Positions 16,026 to 23,660 of a DNA stretch of 49,437 bases are shown in pieces. The stretch covers positions 1 through 49,437 of the forward strand of contig SXSU01000018.1 in NCBI GenBank assembly GCA_005793345.1, read 5' to 3'. The notes beneath the pieces are model-generated. The model saw nothing but the letters and a program-made list of their open reading frames with translations, was not told the DNA's origin and searched no databases. Made by a program: the position numbers and the translations under genes. Each line of letters begins with the position of its first letter. Position 1 is the first letter of the stretch. Source of the DNA: Bdellovibrionales bacterium. GTDB taxonomy: Bacteria > Bdellovibrionota > Bdellovibrionia > Bdellovibrionales > Bdellovibrionaceae.

Positions 16026-17087
16026 ATGTTTTTTAATAAATCTCTATTAATTTATATTTTTGTATTGATATCTTTTAACTCTTCCGTATATGCAAAATTA
16101 TCGATTTTTACAGATATTAAAAATAATATTATCCTTCATGGAAATTCATTTTCTGAAATTAATAGTGAATTAATAGACCTTCTAGTTTGGAGTCATTCTG
16201 AAAATAAATTAGAATGTGACAAGTCTCAAATTATTCAAAAAAATGAAGGCAATTATGAAGTTAATATTAGTTCATGCCTTCCTACTCACCCCATCGAATT
16301 TATAAATAAAAACCCACATTACAATGGTCCAAATTGTTTTAATCTTGTTTTAAATTATATGGATGTAACTCTGGGATTATACGAATCTGACTCAGCTGAA
16401 CTTGAATCTTACTTACAATCCCCTTTATGTACCCAATTAAAAAAAGATGAGTCCATACAACCTGGTGATATTGGACTAATAAAAAATGGAATTGGTTATA
16501 TACATGGATTTATCTACGGAACAAAAAATATTGCGTATACTAAAAATGGAGTAAGTAAGGAAAGTCCCTATCAACTTCAACCTATTAACGAAGTTTTTGA
16601 TTTATATCATGTAGGAATAAAAACCAGTGAAAATAATGAATCTGAATGTTACAAATCTACAGAACCCGAATGCCAAGATATAATTGAATCAAAAGTATTT
16701 CGATGTAAAAGTTTTAAAGATTTTGCGAAAAGTAATCACTCATTGTCAAAATATAGTAATAACATTTTGTATTGGCTGGAAAGAATATCAGTATTAGAAT
16801 TACCATTTAGATCTGCAATGTTTACTGCCCCTGATTATTTAAATAAGGATAAATTAGTTTGGCAAAATCATCTCAACGGAAAAAGAATTTTATCAGACTT
16901 ACAAAAAAGTAGCCCTATAATTTCAGAAGATCTAAATCAATATGATAAATTTCTTAAAAAATTAATTCTAGCTAAAACTAATAATTTTTCATATATATTT
17001 ATTCTTCCACCCTTAAATGACAGTGAAAGCGAATGGACTGACGAGTTAAATTCAAAACTTCAAAACCATCTTGACTCAATACTTTAA
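16026..17087 (+). CDS. exported NlpC/P60-like cysteine peptidase or amidase (putative)
   Basis: The 353-residue product has a signal peptide (residues 1-23). Residues about 95-205 show the order seen in NlpC/P60-like papain folds: a Cys near the start of a helix (Cys104 in GPNCFNLVLNY), then QPGDIGLI, then a His in the strand YIHGFIYG (His160), then IAYTKNG. This predicts a periplasmic peptidoglycan or peptide amide hydrolase. The C-terminal 150 residues are helical and unknown. It begins 2 nt after the S4 gene stop and has only a weak ribosome site, so it is probably co-translated. Catalytic assignment is by motif spacing only. Confidence 0.5.
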   Translation: MFFNKSLLIYIFVLISFNSSVYAKLSIFTDIKNNIILHGNSFSEINSELIDLLVWSHSENKLECDKSQIIQKNEGNYEVNISSCLPTHPIEFINKNPHYNGPNCFNLVLNYMDVTLGLYESDSAELESYLQSPLCTQLKKDESIQPGDIGLIKNGIGYIHGFIYGTKNIAYTKNGVSKESPYQLQPINEVFDLYHVGIKTSENNESECYKSTEPECQDIIESKVFRCKSFKDFAKSNHSLSKYSNNILYWLERISVLELPFRSAMFTAPDYLNKDKLVWQNHLNGKRILSDLQKSSPIISEDLNQYDKFLKKLILAKTNNFSYIFILPPLNDSESEWTDELNSKLQNHLDSIL

Positions 17088-17219
17088 CTGAAAAGTCATT
17101 AATCACATCTAAATCGTTCGTGGTGAGTTTAGTTGTCAAGGTCGTATAATAAATATAAACTCCTTGTATCTACTCTATATAAAGAACACGATCTCCTTAC
17201 ATGCAACCTGGAGGTCATC

Positions 17220-17849
17220 ATGATTTTGTCTTTCATATCATTTTTAATTAGTACTTTGGTAATTATACCTCTACTCATAGGTTGGATTTTAGTATTATTT
17301 CCCATTATACTTGGACTTACTTTTCCAATTTTGATTATATTTTATTTAACATTTAATTTTTGGAAATACTTTAGTTATATTTTTCAAATTAATGAATTTA
17401 AAAAAATCAAAATAAGATTAGCTTATAATAATAATTTATTTGTAAAATTCGATGATTATTTTCCTAAATTAATTTCTGATTTAAATTCTTATACATTATT
17501 AAATCCACTTAAAGGTAGTTTTATAGTTGGTGAAAAATTAAATTTAGCACAGTATTTCTTACCAACTGGATTTAGTTTTTTAATCAGTAAATATTATTTT
17601 TTAAAAAGTGACTTTATTTATTTAAAACTAATTGATGAGGAAAATTTAGATAATAATCAAATAAAATTTAATTTATTTAATTTTATTTCTGATGGTGGAA
17701 TAAAATTAGACAAAAGCATTCAACAATTGCGAGATAGAAATAATCTGCTAAAAGAGGTTTTACAAAGTGCTGGCTTTATTGGATCGAATAGTAATTGGAA
17801 TCTCAAAATGATTCCAATAAAACAAAACAGTTTCTTAAAATCCACCTAG
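17220..17849 (+). CDS. small integral membrane protein, unknown
   Basis: The 209-residue product begins with two hydrophobic segments (about residues 1-27 and 29-50, including IIPLLIGWILVLFPIILGLT). A soluble domain of about 150 residues rich in Asn, Lys and Leu follows. I start at ATG 17220 because GGAGGT lies 4 nt before it; a longer in-frame extension back to 17133 has no ribosome site. Base composition is even richer in A+T than its neighbours. No family is recognised. Confidence 0.6.
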   Translation: MILSFISFLISTLVIIPLLIGWILVLFPIILGLTFPILIIFYLTFNFWKYFSYIFQINEFKKIKIRLAYNNNLFVKFDDYFPKLISDLNSYTLLNPLKGSFIVGEKLNLAQYFLPTGFSFLISKYYFLKSDFIYLKLIDEENLDNNQIKFNLFNFISDGGIKLDKSIQQLRDRNNLLKEVLQSAGFIGSNSNWNLKMIPIKQNSFLKST

Positions 17850-17879
17850 GACTTATTAAAAATAAATTATAAAGAAGTA

Positions 17880-17907
17880 TTGACAACTCTTTATTAATTA
17901 ATAGATT
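17880..17907 (+). promoter_or_regulatory. candidate promoter before the SlyD gene
   Basis: TTGACA at 17880-17885 and TAGATT at 17902-17907 are separated by 16 bp. A start near 17914 would coincide with the first base of the hairpin-terminator at 17915, leaving a very short transcript unless it reads through. Confidence 0.45.
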
Positions 17908-17914
17908 CTGTATC

Positions 17915-17964
17915 AATAAGGCAGTCAGCTGTCTATTCTAGAGCGGTTTTATGCCTTATTTTTT
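17915..17964 (+). terminator. hairpin and U-run in the slyD leader (attenuator or short RNA)
   Basis: AATAAGGCA at 17915-17923 pairs perfectly with TGCCTTATT at 17952-17960 across a 28-nt loop, and the 3' arm runs into TTTTTT. Upstream is a candidate promoter, and downstream, after 112 nt, is slyD. It could be the terminator of the membrane-protein gene, an attenuator for slyD, or the end of a roughly 50-nt RNA. Confidence 0.55.
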
Positions 17965-18076
17965 GTTACTTCAAATTATTGAATTCAAATTGTTACCTAG
18001 TTATTGATTCGAATAAAAAGATACTTAATGAAAAGTTATATTTAAAACTAAAACATTTATCGCAAAGGAGTGGATT

Positions 18077-18550
18077 ATGTCAGTTCAAGTTGTTTCATTT
18101 CATTGTGTTTTAAAAAATAAGTTGGGACGGATTATAAGTAGTTCCTTTAACAATGAGGTAATTTTAGAAAATCAGCCCAATCAACAGACACTAGCTGGGC
18201 TTATTGAGGGACTAAAAGATCTTAAATCTGGAGAAAAAAGAAAAGTTTCTCTACGAGCTGATCAAGCCTATGGATACTATGATCCAAAACTTGTAAAAGT
18301 ACTTAATTTAGAGGACCTTGATATAAATCACAAAATCAAAATTGGTGAATCAGTAATTTATTCCCATCAAGGAAAGCAAAAATCATTTCGTGTCATTTCA
18401 ATTTTAAATGATAAAATTACTTTAGATGGCAATCATCCTTTAGCTGGACAAGATTTAGTTTTTGAAATTGAAGCGACAAATTCACGACTAGCAACACCTG
18501 AAGAACTTTTTGACGCTGATTATTTTACAATCTCTGAAGTCTATCACTAG
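18077..18550 (+). CDS. slyD: SlyD-type FKBP peptidyl-prolyl isomerase
   Basis: The 157-residue product is a SlyD-family FKBP. These enzymes catalyse cis-trans isomerisation of prolyl bonds and act as chaperones in the cytoplasm. The FKBP core starts with LKNKLGRIISSS and LAGLIEGLKDLKSGEKRKVSL. The inserted-flap region ends with the family signature LDGNHPLAGQDLVFEIEA near residues 115-132. There is no histidine-rich nickel-binding tail, so the metal function of E. coli SlyD is probably absent. AAAGGAG precedes the ATG. The gene has a 5' leader with a terminator-like hairpin. Confidence 0.88.
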   Translation: MSVQVVSFHCVLKNKLGRIISSSFNNEVILENQPNQQTLAGLIEGLKDLKSGEKRKVSLRADQAYGYYDPKLVKVLNLEDLDINHKIKIGESVIYSHQGKQKSFRVISILNDKITLDGNHPLAGQDLVFEIEATNSRLATPEELFDADYFTISEVYH

Positions 18551-18601
18551 ATTATTGTTTAGAAATTTTGATATTTTTTATTTATTAGGTATTTTTGAAA
18601 A

Positions 18602-18614
18602 AGTATGCCATACT
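18602..18614. promoter_or_regulatory. palindrome upstream of the RRM gene
   Basis: AGTATG-C-CATACT is a perfect 6-bp inverted repeat about 90 bp before the RRM start, with a TACTAT -10-like hexamer overlapping its right arm. It is a candidate operator. Confidence 0.3.
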
Positions 18615-18648
18615 ATTTCCAAGATAAATGCTAGTGTTTCGAGTTTGT

Positions 18649-18682
18649 GGGTGTCTTACCCTTAATCTCCGATCTGGCACCC
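18649..18682 (+). promoter_or_regulatory. possible leader hairpin before the RRM gene
   Basis: GGGTGTC at 18649-18655 can pair with GGCACCC at 18676-18682 (one G-U pair), just upstream of the strong AGGAGGT ribosome site. RRM-gene leaders are sometimes structured for temperature control; here this is only a possibility. Confidence 0.3.
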
Positions 18683-18701
18683 TGGCCTTAGGAGGTTATG
18701 A

Positions 18702-19001
18702 ATGGGTAAAAAATTATATATTGGAAATCTTCCATATTCAGCAACAGAACAAAGTTTAGCTGATAAATTATCAGAGTGTGGAACTGTTGAGTCTGCAAAA
18801 ATTATTACTGACAGAGATTCTGGACGTAGTAAAGGTTTTGCTTTTGTTGAAATGTCTTCAGATGCTGAAGCAAAATCTGCAATAAGCAAATTTGATGGTT
18901 CTGATTTTGATGGTCGAGCAATGACTGTGAATGAAGCAAGACCTCAAGCTCCAAGAGAAAATAATCGTGGCGGCGGAAATCGCGGCGGTGGTCGTTGGTA
19001 A
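18702..19001 (+). CDS. RRM RNA-binding protein with RGG tail
   Basis: The 99-residue product is one RNA recognition motif with both signatures: RNP2 LYIGNL at residues 5-10 and RNP1 KGFAFVEM at about 44-51. A short Gly/Arg tail (RGGGNRGGGRW) follows. Such small RRM proteins bind single-stranded RNA and are found in cyanobacteria and many delta-like bacteria, often cold- or stress-regulated. A strong AGGAGGT lies 5 nt before the ATG, and the leader contains a palindrome and a possible hairpin. It stands alone, between slyD and the convergent scpB. Aromatic residues needed for RNA stacking are kept in both RNP motifs. Confidence 0.93.
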   Translation: MGKKLYIGNLPYSATEQSLADKLSECGTVESAKIITDRDSGRSKGFAFVEMSSDAEAKSAISKFDGSDFDGRAMTVNEARPQAPRENNRGGGNRGGGRW

Positions 19002-19027
19002 TTTTCAAATAATTTCAAGTTTGTGCC

Positions 19028-19115
19028 TGGGGTGTATTTTAAATCACCCCAAACAAACAAGAAAACAACAGCACTAGATTTTATGTCACATAATCTCGAA
19101 ACGATCAGACTTAAT
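19028..19115 (+). repeat. dispersed GAA-loop element, copy A
   Basis: The element begins with a hairpin (TGGGGTG, 10-nt loop, CACCCCA), followed by AAACAAACAAG. It then matches the 36-kb copy through GATTTTAT, ATAATC-CGAA and GATCAGACTTAAT. It fills the whole gap between the RRM gene and the scpB stop codon. It has no U-run after the hairpin, so it is not a simple terminator. Confidence 0.6.
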
Positions 19116-19116
19116 T

Positions 19117-20604
19117 TTAACTCTCAATATCGGCAATATCATTGGCTTCTGTAATTTCAGGATCAGACCAAGACGGTATGTCATCAATGTCATCGCTATG
19201 ATTGACTTCAAGTTTAGAATTTTCAACTTCATTTTCTTCAACGTAATTTAACGAATCTGAAACTTCTGAAAATATATTCGTTGAAGTTGTCATCGATGTC
19301 GTTGGCTCTGGATTTAATAATTTTTCTTCATATTTTTTAAGCCAATTTTTATCACGAGATGAAACTTCCTCTCCAACAGCCAATGCTTCTTTAATGTTTT
19401 GAGCTTTCTCTAATTCCTTTTGTTCTTTTTGTCTTATTTTTTCTTTTTCAAAGAAATCTGAAGAAGTCTCTATGGCCTGCAGCTGATCTGTGATTTTATT
19501 TAATTCTTCTTCACCTTCAGAATATGTTGTACCGGTTTTTTGAGAAAGGTCATCCGTTATGTCATGCAATTTTGGTTTTGCAATTTCTTCTTCACCAATC
19601 CCCTCTGGCAACAATTCATCAATTTGACTCAAAGTCGGAAGTTCTTTTAAATTTCGTAAAGAAAATATCTCCAAAAATTTTCTTGAAGTCACATATTGCA
19701 TTGGCTTTCCAGGCAAATCACTTTTACCAGCAAAATGAACCAAGTTTTTTTCCATCAATGCCCGAAGCAAATGACCCGATTCGACTCCCCTAATCTGATC
19801 TATTTCATTTTTAACTGTAGGTTGTTTGTAAGCAACGATAGCTAAAACTTCTAGAGCCGGACCTGAAAGTTTAAAAGGTTTTGCTTTCAAAGATTTTTTT
19901 AAAAACTCCATATTATCAAGCTTAGTTCTTAATTGATAACCACTCCCTACATCTTCAAGGGTGACTCCAGATATTTGAGCCGCATAGTATGTTTTTAAAT
20001 TCTCAAGTGTGTGCTTTATTCGTGAATTATTAACATTGGTACCTTGAAACACTTGCTTTATTGATGCCAATGAAACTGGACGATCAGAAGCAAATAATAT
20101 ACTTTCAATTGTAGACTGAAGCTGTTCATCTGAAACAAAATCTAACTCTTCAATTTCAACAGATTCAAATGACTCTAGTTCCGAGCCATTAAAAACAACA
20201 GAATTATCCTTAGTTTCGTCTGTATCTTCGACTACATCTTGTTGATCCAAGGCTTCTTCCAAATTGGCTTTTGATTTAAATTCTTCATTTTCAACTTCAG
20301 AAGCAAAAGTATTTTGTGATTCAAATAAAAGCTCATCTAAAGCATCAGAATCATATTCATCTAGCACTTGTTGAGAAACTTCTTCTTTTATCTCATCAAC
20401 ATTATTAATGTTTGAAACATTGATACTTGAATCGTCAATACTTGAAGAATCAATCACCTTGTCTTCTATAAAATCTATACTGTCATCAAAATGAAACATC
20501 CCAGATTTTACTTCATCCATTAAATGCGAAATGGAACTCTCGTTATTAGTGTCCAGTAAATTAGATTTTTTATTTTCTTCTGATTTTTTATTTTTTTTAG
20601 ACAT
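19117..20604 (-). CDS. scpB: ScpB, condensin kleisin-associated subunit, with long acidic extensions
   Basis: ScpB binds ScpA and Smc to form the bacterial condensin that compacts and separates chromosomes. The winged-helix core spans about residues 161-330 of 495: LQSTIESILFASDRPVS, then the hallmark LEVLAIVAYKQPTVKNEI and IRGVESGHLLRALMEKNLV. Usual ScpB is 170-220 residues. Here an acidic Ser/Asp/Glu-rich arm of about 160 residues precedes the core, and a charged tail of about 165 follows. I start at ATG 20604, which overlaps the scpA stop as ATGTCTAA and has a purine-rich AAGAAG upstream; starts at 20610 and 20634 are in frame but less well placed. It is the last gene of the M50-trpS-scpA-scpB operon. 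Confidence 0.9.
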   Translation of the reverse strand: MSKKNKKSEENKKSNLLDTNNESSISHLMDEVKSGMFHFDDSIDFIEDKVIDSSSIDDSSINVSNINNVDEIKEEVSQQVLDEYDSDALDELLFESQNTFASEVENEEFKSKANLEEALDQQDVVEDTDETKDNSVVFNGSELESFESVEIEELDFVSDEQLQSTIESILFASDRPVSLASIKQVFQGTNVNNSRIKHTLENLKTYYAAQISGVTLEDVGSGYQLRTKLDNMEFLKKSLKAKPFKLSGPALEVLAIVAYKQPTVKNEIDQIRGVESGHLLRALMEKNLVHFAGKSDLPGKPMQYVTSRKFLEIFSLRNLKELPTLSQIDELLPEGIGEEEIAKPKLHDITDDLSQKTGTTYSEGEEELNKITDQLQAIETSSDFFEKEKIRQKEQKELEKAQNIKEALAVGEEVSSRDKNWLKKYEEKLLNPEPTTSMTTSTNIFSEVSDSLNYVEENEVENSKLEVNHSDDIDDIPSWSDPEITEANDIADIES

Positions 20605-21748
20605 AACCATCTTCTTCTTTATTTTTAAATTCATTTATAGATTTCTCTGAAGAATCCTCAATTCCTATATCTAAATTACTATTTTCAACTTGAGGATCTG
20701 CAAAAAGAAAAGGTGTAAGGGATTTTTGTTCATTTAAATTTTCAAATTCTTTTTCTGCCGCTAATATTTCTTCATCGGTCGCCATTTCTTCAGCGCCCAA
20801 TGAAAAATCATTGTTAATAAGTGGAAGCCCATCAACATCTGCTACTATTTCATTATCTTGGAATGTTATTGTAGCTTGTTCTTGCTCACCATTTTCATTA
20901 AGCTCAATAAGTGGCTCCTCATTAATTCTAGTTTCTTCGGCCTTAGCAAATAAATCTTCGGCAGCTTGCTTAGCACCCATTCCGTCAAACTCTTCAACTC
21001 TTGAAATTATATCAGATTGAATTTCTTTTTTTGGATCAATATAAATATCTCCATAAGTTTCAGATTGAAATAAATTTACAAATCCCATTTTACCTAGCTC
21101 AAGCAAAGATAAAAATGTAATTAAAATTTGTCGTTGCAAAACCTCTTCTGTCATGGACTCCGTTTTTTGAATTAAAGATTTCATCACAACTCGATGACCA
21201 ATCTTTAAACGGTCTTTAATTTCTAAAATTCGTGAGGCAATGGATTGAGCTTTCAATGCCACTTTATGTATTTTCTTTTGAAACAAACGAATTGCATTTC
21301 TATATGCAGTAATTAATGAAAATAATGCATTCTCTTCAAGGGCAATTTCTTCTTCATAGGGTTTAATAATTTCTTTACTCCCTCTCGCCCAAATATCTCG
21401 TCCCACCCATGGACGTTCAGATAATTTTTTTGCGGCTTCTTGAAACTTCTGATACTCTAGTAATCTTTGCACAAGCTCTTTACGAGGGTCATCATTTTCT
21501 ACCAATTCACCTTGCTCATTATACTGTGGTAATAACATTCTGCTTTTAATATGAATCAATGTTGAAGCCATCGAAACAAATTCGCCCGCCACTTCTAGAT
21601 CTAGTTCTTTCATCATTTTTATAAAATCTAGATATTGCTTTGTAATCTCATGAATCTTTATATCAAAGATATCCATTTCATCTTTGCGAATAAGATACAA
21701 AAGCAAATCAAGTGGCCCTTCAAACTTGGGCAAATGTACAGTAATCAT
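20597..21748 (-). CDS. scpA: ScpA, condensin kleisin, with acidic C-terminal tail
   Basis: ScpA is the kleisin that bridges the Smc heads. The N-terminal motif FEGPLDLLLYLIRKDEMDIFDI (first part at residues 9-20) and the helix LEVAGEFVSMASTLIHIKSR are diagnostic. The C-terminal winged helix (about 200-238) ends YGDIYIDPK. ScpA is normally about 240-260 residues; this one continues with an acidic low-complexity tail of about 140 residues, as its partner ScpB does. Its start overlaps the trpS stop (ATGA), and its end overlaps scpB, so Smc-partner stoichiometry is probably kept by coupled translation. Confidence 0.93.
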   Translation of the reverse strand: MITVHLPKFEGPLDLLLYLIRKDEMDIFDIKIHEITKQYLDFIKMMKELDLEVAGEFVSMASTLIHIKSRMLLPQYNEQGELVENDDPRKELVQRLLEYQKFQEAAKKLSERPWVGRDIWARGSKEIIKPYEEEIALEENALFSLITAYRNAIRLFQKKIHKVALKAQSIASRILEIKDRLKIGHRVVMKSLIQKTESMTEEVLQRQILITFLSLLELGKMGFVNLFQSETYGDIYIDPKKEIQSDIISRVEEFDGMGAKQAAEDLFAKAEETRINEEPLIELNENGEQEQATITFQDNEIVADVDGLPLINNDFSLGAEEMATDEEILAAEKEFENLNEQKSLTPFLFADPQVENSNLDIGIEDSSEKSINEFKNKEEDGYV

Positions 21749-22782
21749 AGTTTCATTTTTTCCCTGACAAATTGCAGCGTTTTTTGAGCCTCAACTCGAG
21801 CTCTTTCACAACCTTCGTCAATAATTGAATCAAGCTCATTTGAATTATTCAACAATTCTTTTTTACGCACTCTTGCCCTACTCAACATATCATTCATATT
21901 AGTAAATAATTTATTTTTACAATCACCACACCCAATACCAGCGGTTGTACATCCTTGAACCACCCATTCTTGATCTTGTTTATTAGAAAATAATTTATGA
22001 AAGGACCATACAGAGCACAATTCAGGGTTACCAGAATCCTCGCGTCTTACTCTATGGGAGTCTGTCACCATTAGATTTACTTTTTTTCGAAGTTCTTTTT
22101 CTTCTTCACACAATAATATTCCATTTCCATAGGATTTAGACATTTTACGACCATCAAGCCCAGGCACAGCAGGATTCTCAGTTAACAATGGTTTTGGTTC
22201 TGGAAGATTGGCTTTGTAAATATGATTAAATCGTCGAACAATTTCACGAGTGAGTTCAAGATGTGCCACTTGATCTGCACCCACAGGGACCAGTGCACCA
22301 CGGTAAATTGCAACATCTGCAGCTTGTAAAACTGGGTATGCAAAGCGACCAAGATTATGGGTGTCAGCTTGTTTATTTTCTTCTTCAGAATCTTTCCATG
22401 TCGGAACACGTTCTAACCAACCCATTGGAGTTAAATTTGAAAAAATCATAAATAACTCTAAATGCTCTGGCACTCGGCTCTGAATAAAAAAAATTGATTT
22501 TTTAGGATCTAATCCCCAAGAGAGCATGTCCGCCATCATATCTCGGGTCCAAGTTTTAATTTCCTTTGTGGTTTTATAAGCAGAGGTCATTCCATGCCAA
22601 TCCATCAATCCAAAATAACAAGAGTACTGATCTTGAAGTTGAATCCAGTTTTTTAAGGCACCAAAATAATGACCAATATGGAGTTGACCTGTGACACGTA
22701 TACCACTCATCACACGAGGGGGATACTTGGGAGTCACTTCACTTTCTTTATTTTCTTTATTTTCTTTTTTTAAATCATCCAT
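21745..22782 (-). CDS. trpS: tryptophanyl-tRNA synthetase, probable Fe-S type
   Basis: This class I enzyme charges tRNA-Trp with tryptophan. The ATP-binding HIGH motif is at 35-38 (QLHIGHYFG) and KMSKS at 213-217 (GRKMSKS). Length, 345 residues, is usual. The C-terminal region has Cys256, Cys278, Cys285 and Cys288, spaced C-x21-C-x6-C-x2-C. This is close to the motif that holds a [4Fe-4S] cluster near the anticodon site in Thermotoga TrpRS (C-x22-C-x6-C-x2-C, from memory). A charged N-terminal extension (KKENKENKE) comes from a short DNA repeat. It overlaps the M50 gene by 13 nt and scpA by 4 nt. Confidence 0.95.
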   Translation of the reverse strand: MDDLKKENKENKESEVTPKYPPRVMSGIRVTGQLHIGHYFGALKNWIQLQDQYSCYFGLMDWHGMTSAYKTTKEIKTWTRDMMADMLSWGLDPKKSIFFIQSRVPEHLELFMIFSNLTPMGWLERVPTWKDSEEENKQADTHNLGRFAYPVLQAADVAIYRGALVPVGADQVAHLELTREIVRRFNHIYKANLPEPKPLLTENPAVPGLDGRKMSKSYGNGILLCEEEKELRKKVNLMVTDSHRVRREDSGNPELCSVWSFHKLFSNKQDQEWVVQGCTTAGIGCGDCKNKLFTNMNDMLSRARVRKKELLNNSNELDSIIDEGCERARVEAQKTLQFVREKMKL

Positions 22783-23426
22783 ACAAAACTCGCCACTTTC
22801 ATTAATAATTCATACATCACTTCAATGGGCCAATGTAAAATCATCTGCATTGGACTATTGAGAACGACAAGCAGAAAAATAAATAATAAAAATTGATTTT
22901 CCTCAAGCCACCTATCCCATTGATCAGGAATAAAACGTGCAATTATTTTTCCTCCATCCAATGGATGAAGTGGAATCGCATTAAATACAGCTAAACTTAG
23001 ATTTGTACTTATTAAAATTTTACCAAGGTCAGAAACTGTTCTCTCAAGTGGAAATCCAAAAAAAAACTTTTTTAAAAGCCCTATTAAAAGGGCCGCCATA
23101 AGCGCTAACAAAATATTAGAAACCGGACCAGCCAGAGCAATCCAAAAATAATCTTTCTTTGGATTTTTTAAATTTCGATCATTGACAGGGACAGGTTTTG
23201 CCCATCCAAAAAAGAAACCCGTCATCATCCCTATAATTGGAAAAATAACTGTACCTAATAAATCTGCATGGGCAAATGGACTTAAGCTCAAGCGCCCCAT
23301 CATTTCAGCGGTACGATCACCTTTCCATTTTGCGACCAAAGCATGAGCAAATTCATGAAAGCAAATTGAAAATAAAAATATTGGAAAAAATACTGCTATT
23401 TTCGTAATTATTAAAAACATATCCAT
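22770..23426 (-). CDS. M50 family intramembrane metalloprotease (site-2 type)
   Basis: The 218-residue product is a compact, multi-helix membrane zinc protease. The zinc-binding HEFAH is in FSICFHEFAHALVAKWKGD (residues about 20-38), and the third ligand motif NAIPLHPLDGGKI is near 160-172. It also has the family NPxxF-like turn region and no PDZ domain, like the YwhC/FtsH-adjacent short M50 group. Substrates are unknown. It is the first gene of the M50-trpS-scpA-scpB operon, a common order in delta-like bacteria. AGGTGA precedes the ATG. Confidence 0.92.
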   Translation of the reverse strand: MDMFLIITKIAVFFPIFLFSICFHEFAHALVAKWKGDRTAEMMGRLSLSPFAHADLLGTVIFPIIGMMTGFFFGWAKPVPVNDRNLKNPKKDYFWIALAGPVSNILLALMAALLIGLLKKFFFGFPLERTVSDLGKILISTNLSLAVFNAIPLHPLDGGKIIARFIPDQWDRWLEENQFLLFIFLLVVLNSPMQMILHWPIEVMYELLMKVASFVWMI

Positions 23427-23660
23427 ACTTCAAATCACCTCATAAACTAAATTTTAAATAGACTTAGTCATGAGAGGTTATTTTAAAAATAAGCAAATTG
23501 TCATTTCAAATTATCTGAAACAGTAAGTCATATTGGATAGATAAAGTTTATCCCTTATTGATTGCTTTTACCAAAACAAGATTGACAAGTGTTTAAAAGA
23601 GATTTTCATTATATGCTCGTTGCGGTTAAATCTAAAATGTAAAAATATTTAAGGAGAATT

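Noticed and set aside
18662..19008. Minus-strand open frames opposite the RRM gene
   Set aside because: They mirror the RRM/RGG codons, and the RRM frame has both RNP motifs and a strong ribosome site.
22182..22451. Frames inside trpS on both strands
   Set aside because: They overlap the catalytic core of TrpRS fully and have no support of their own.
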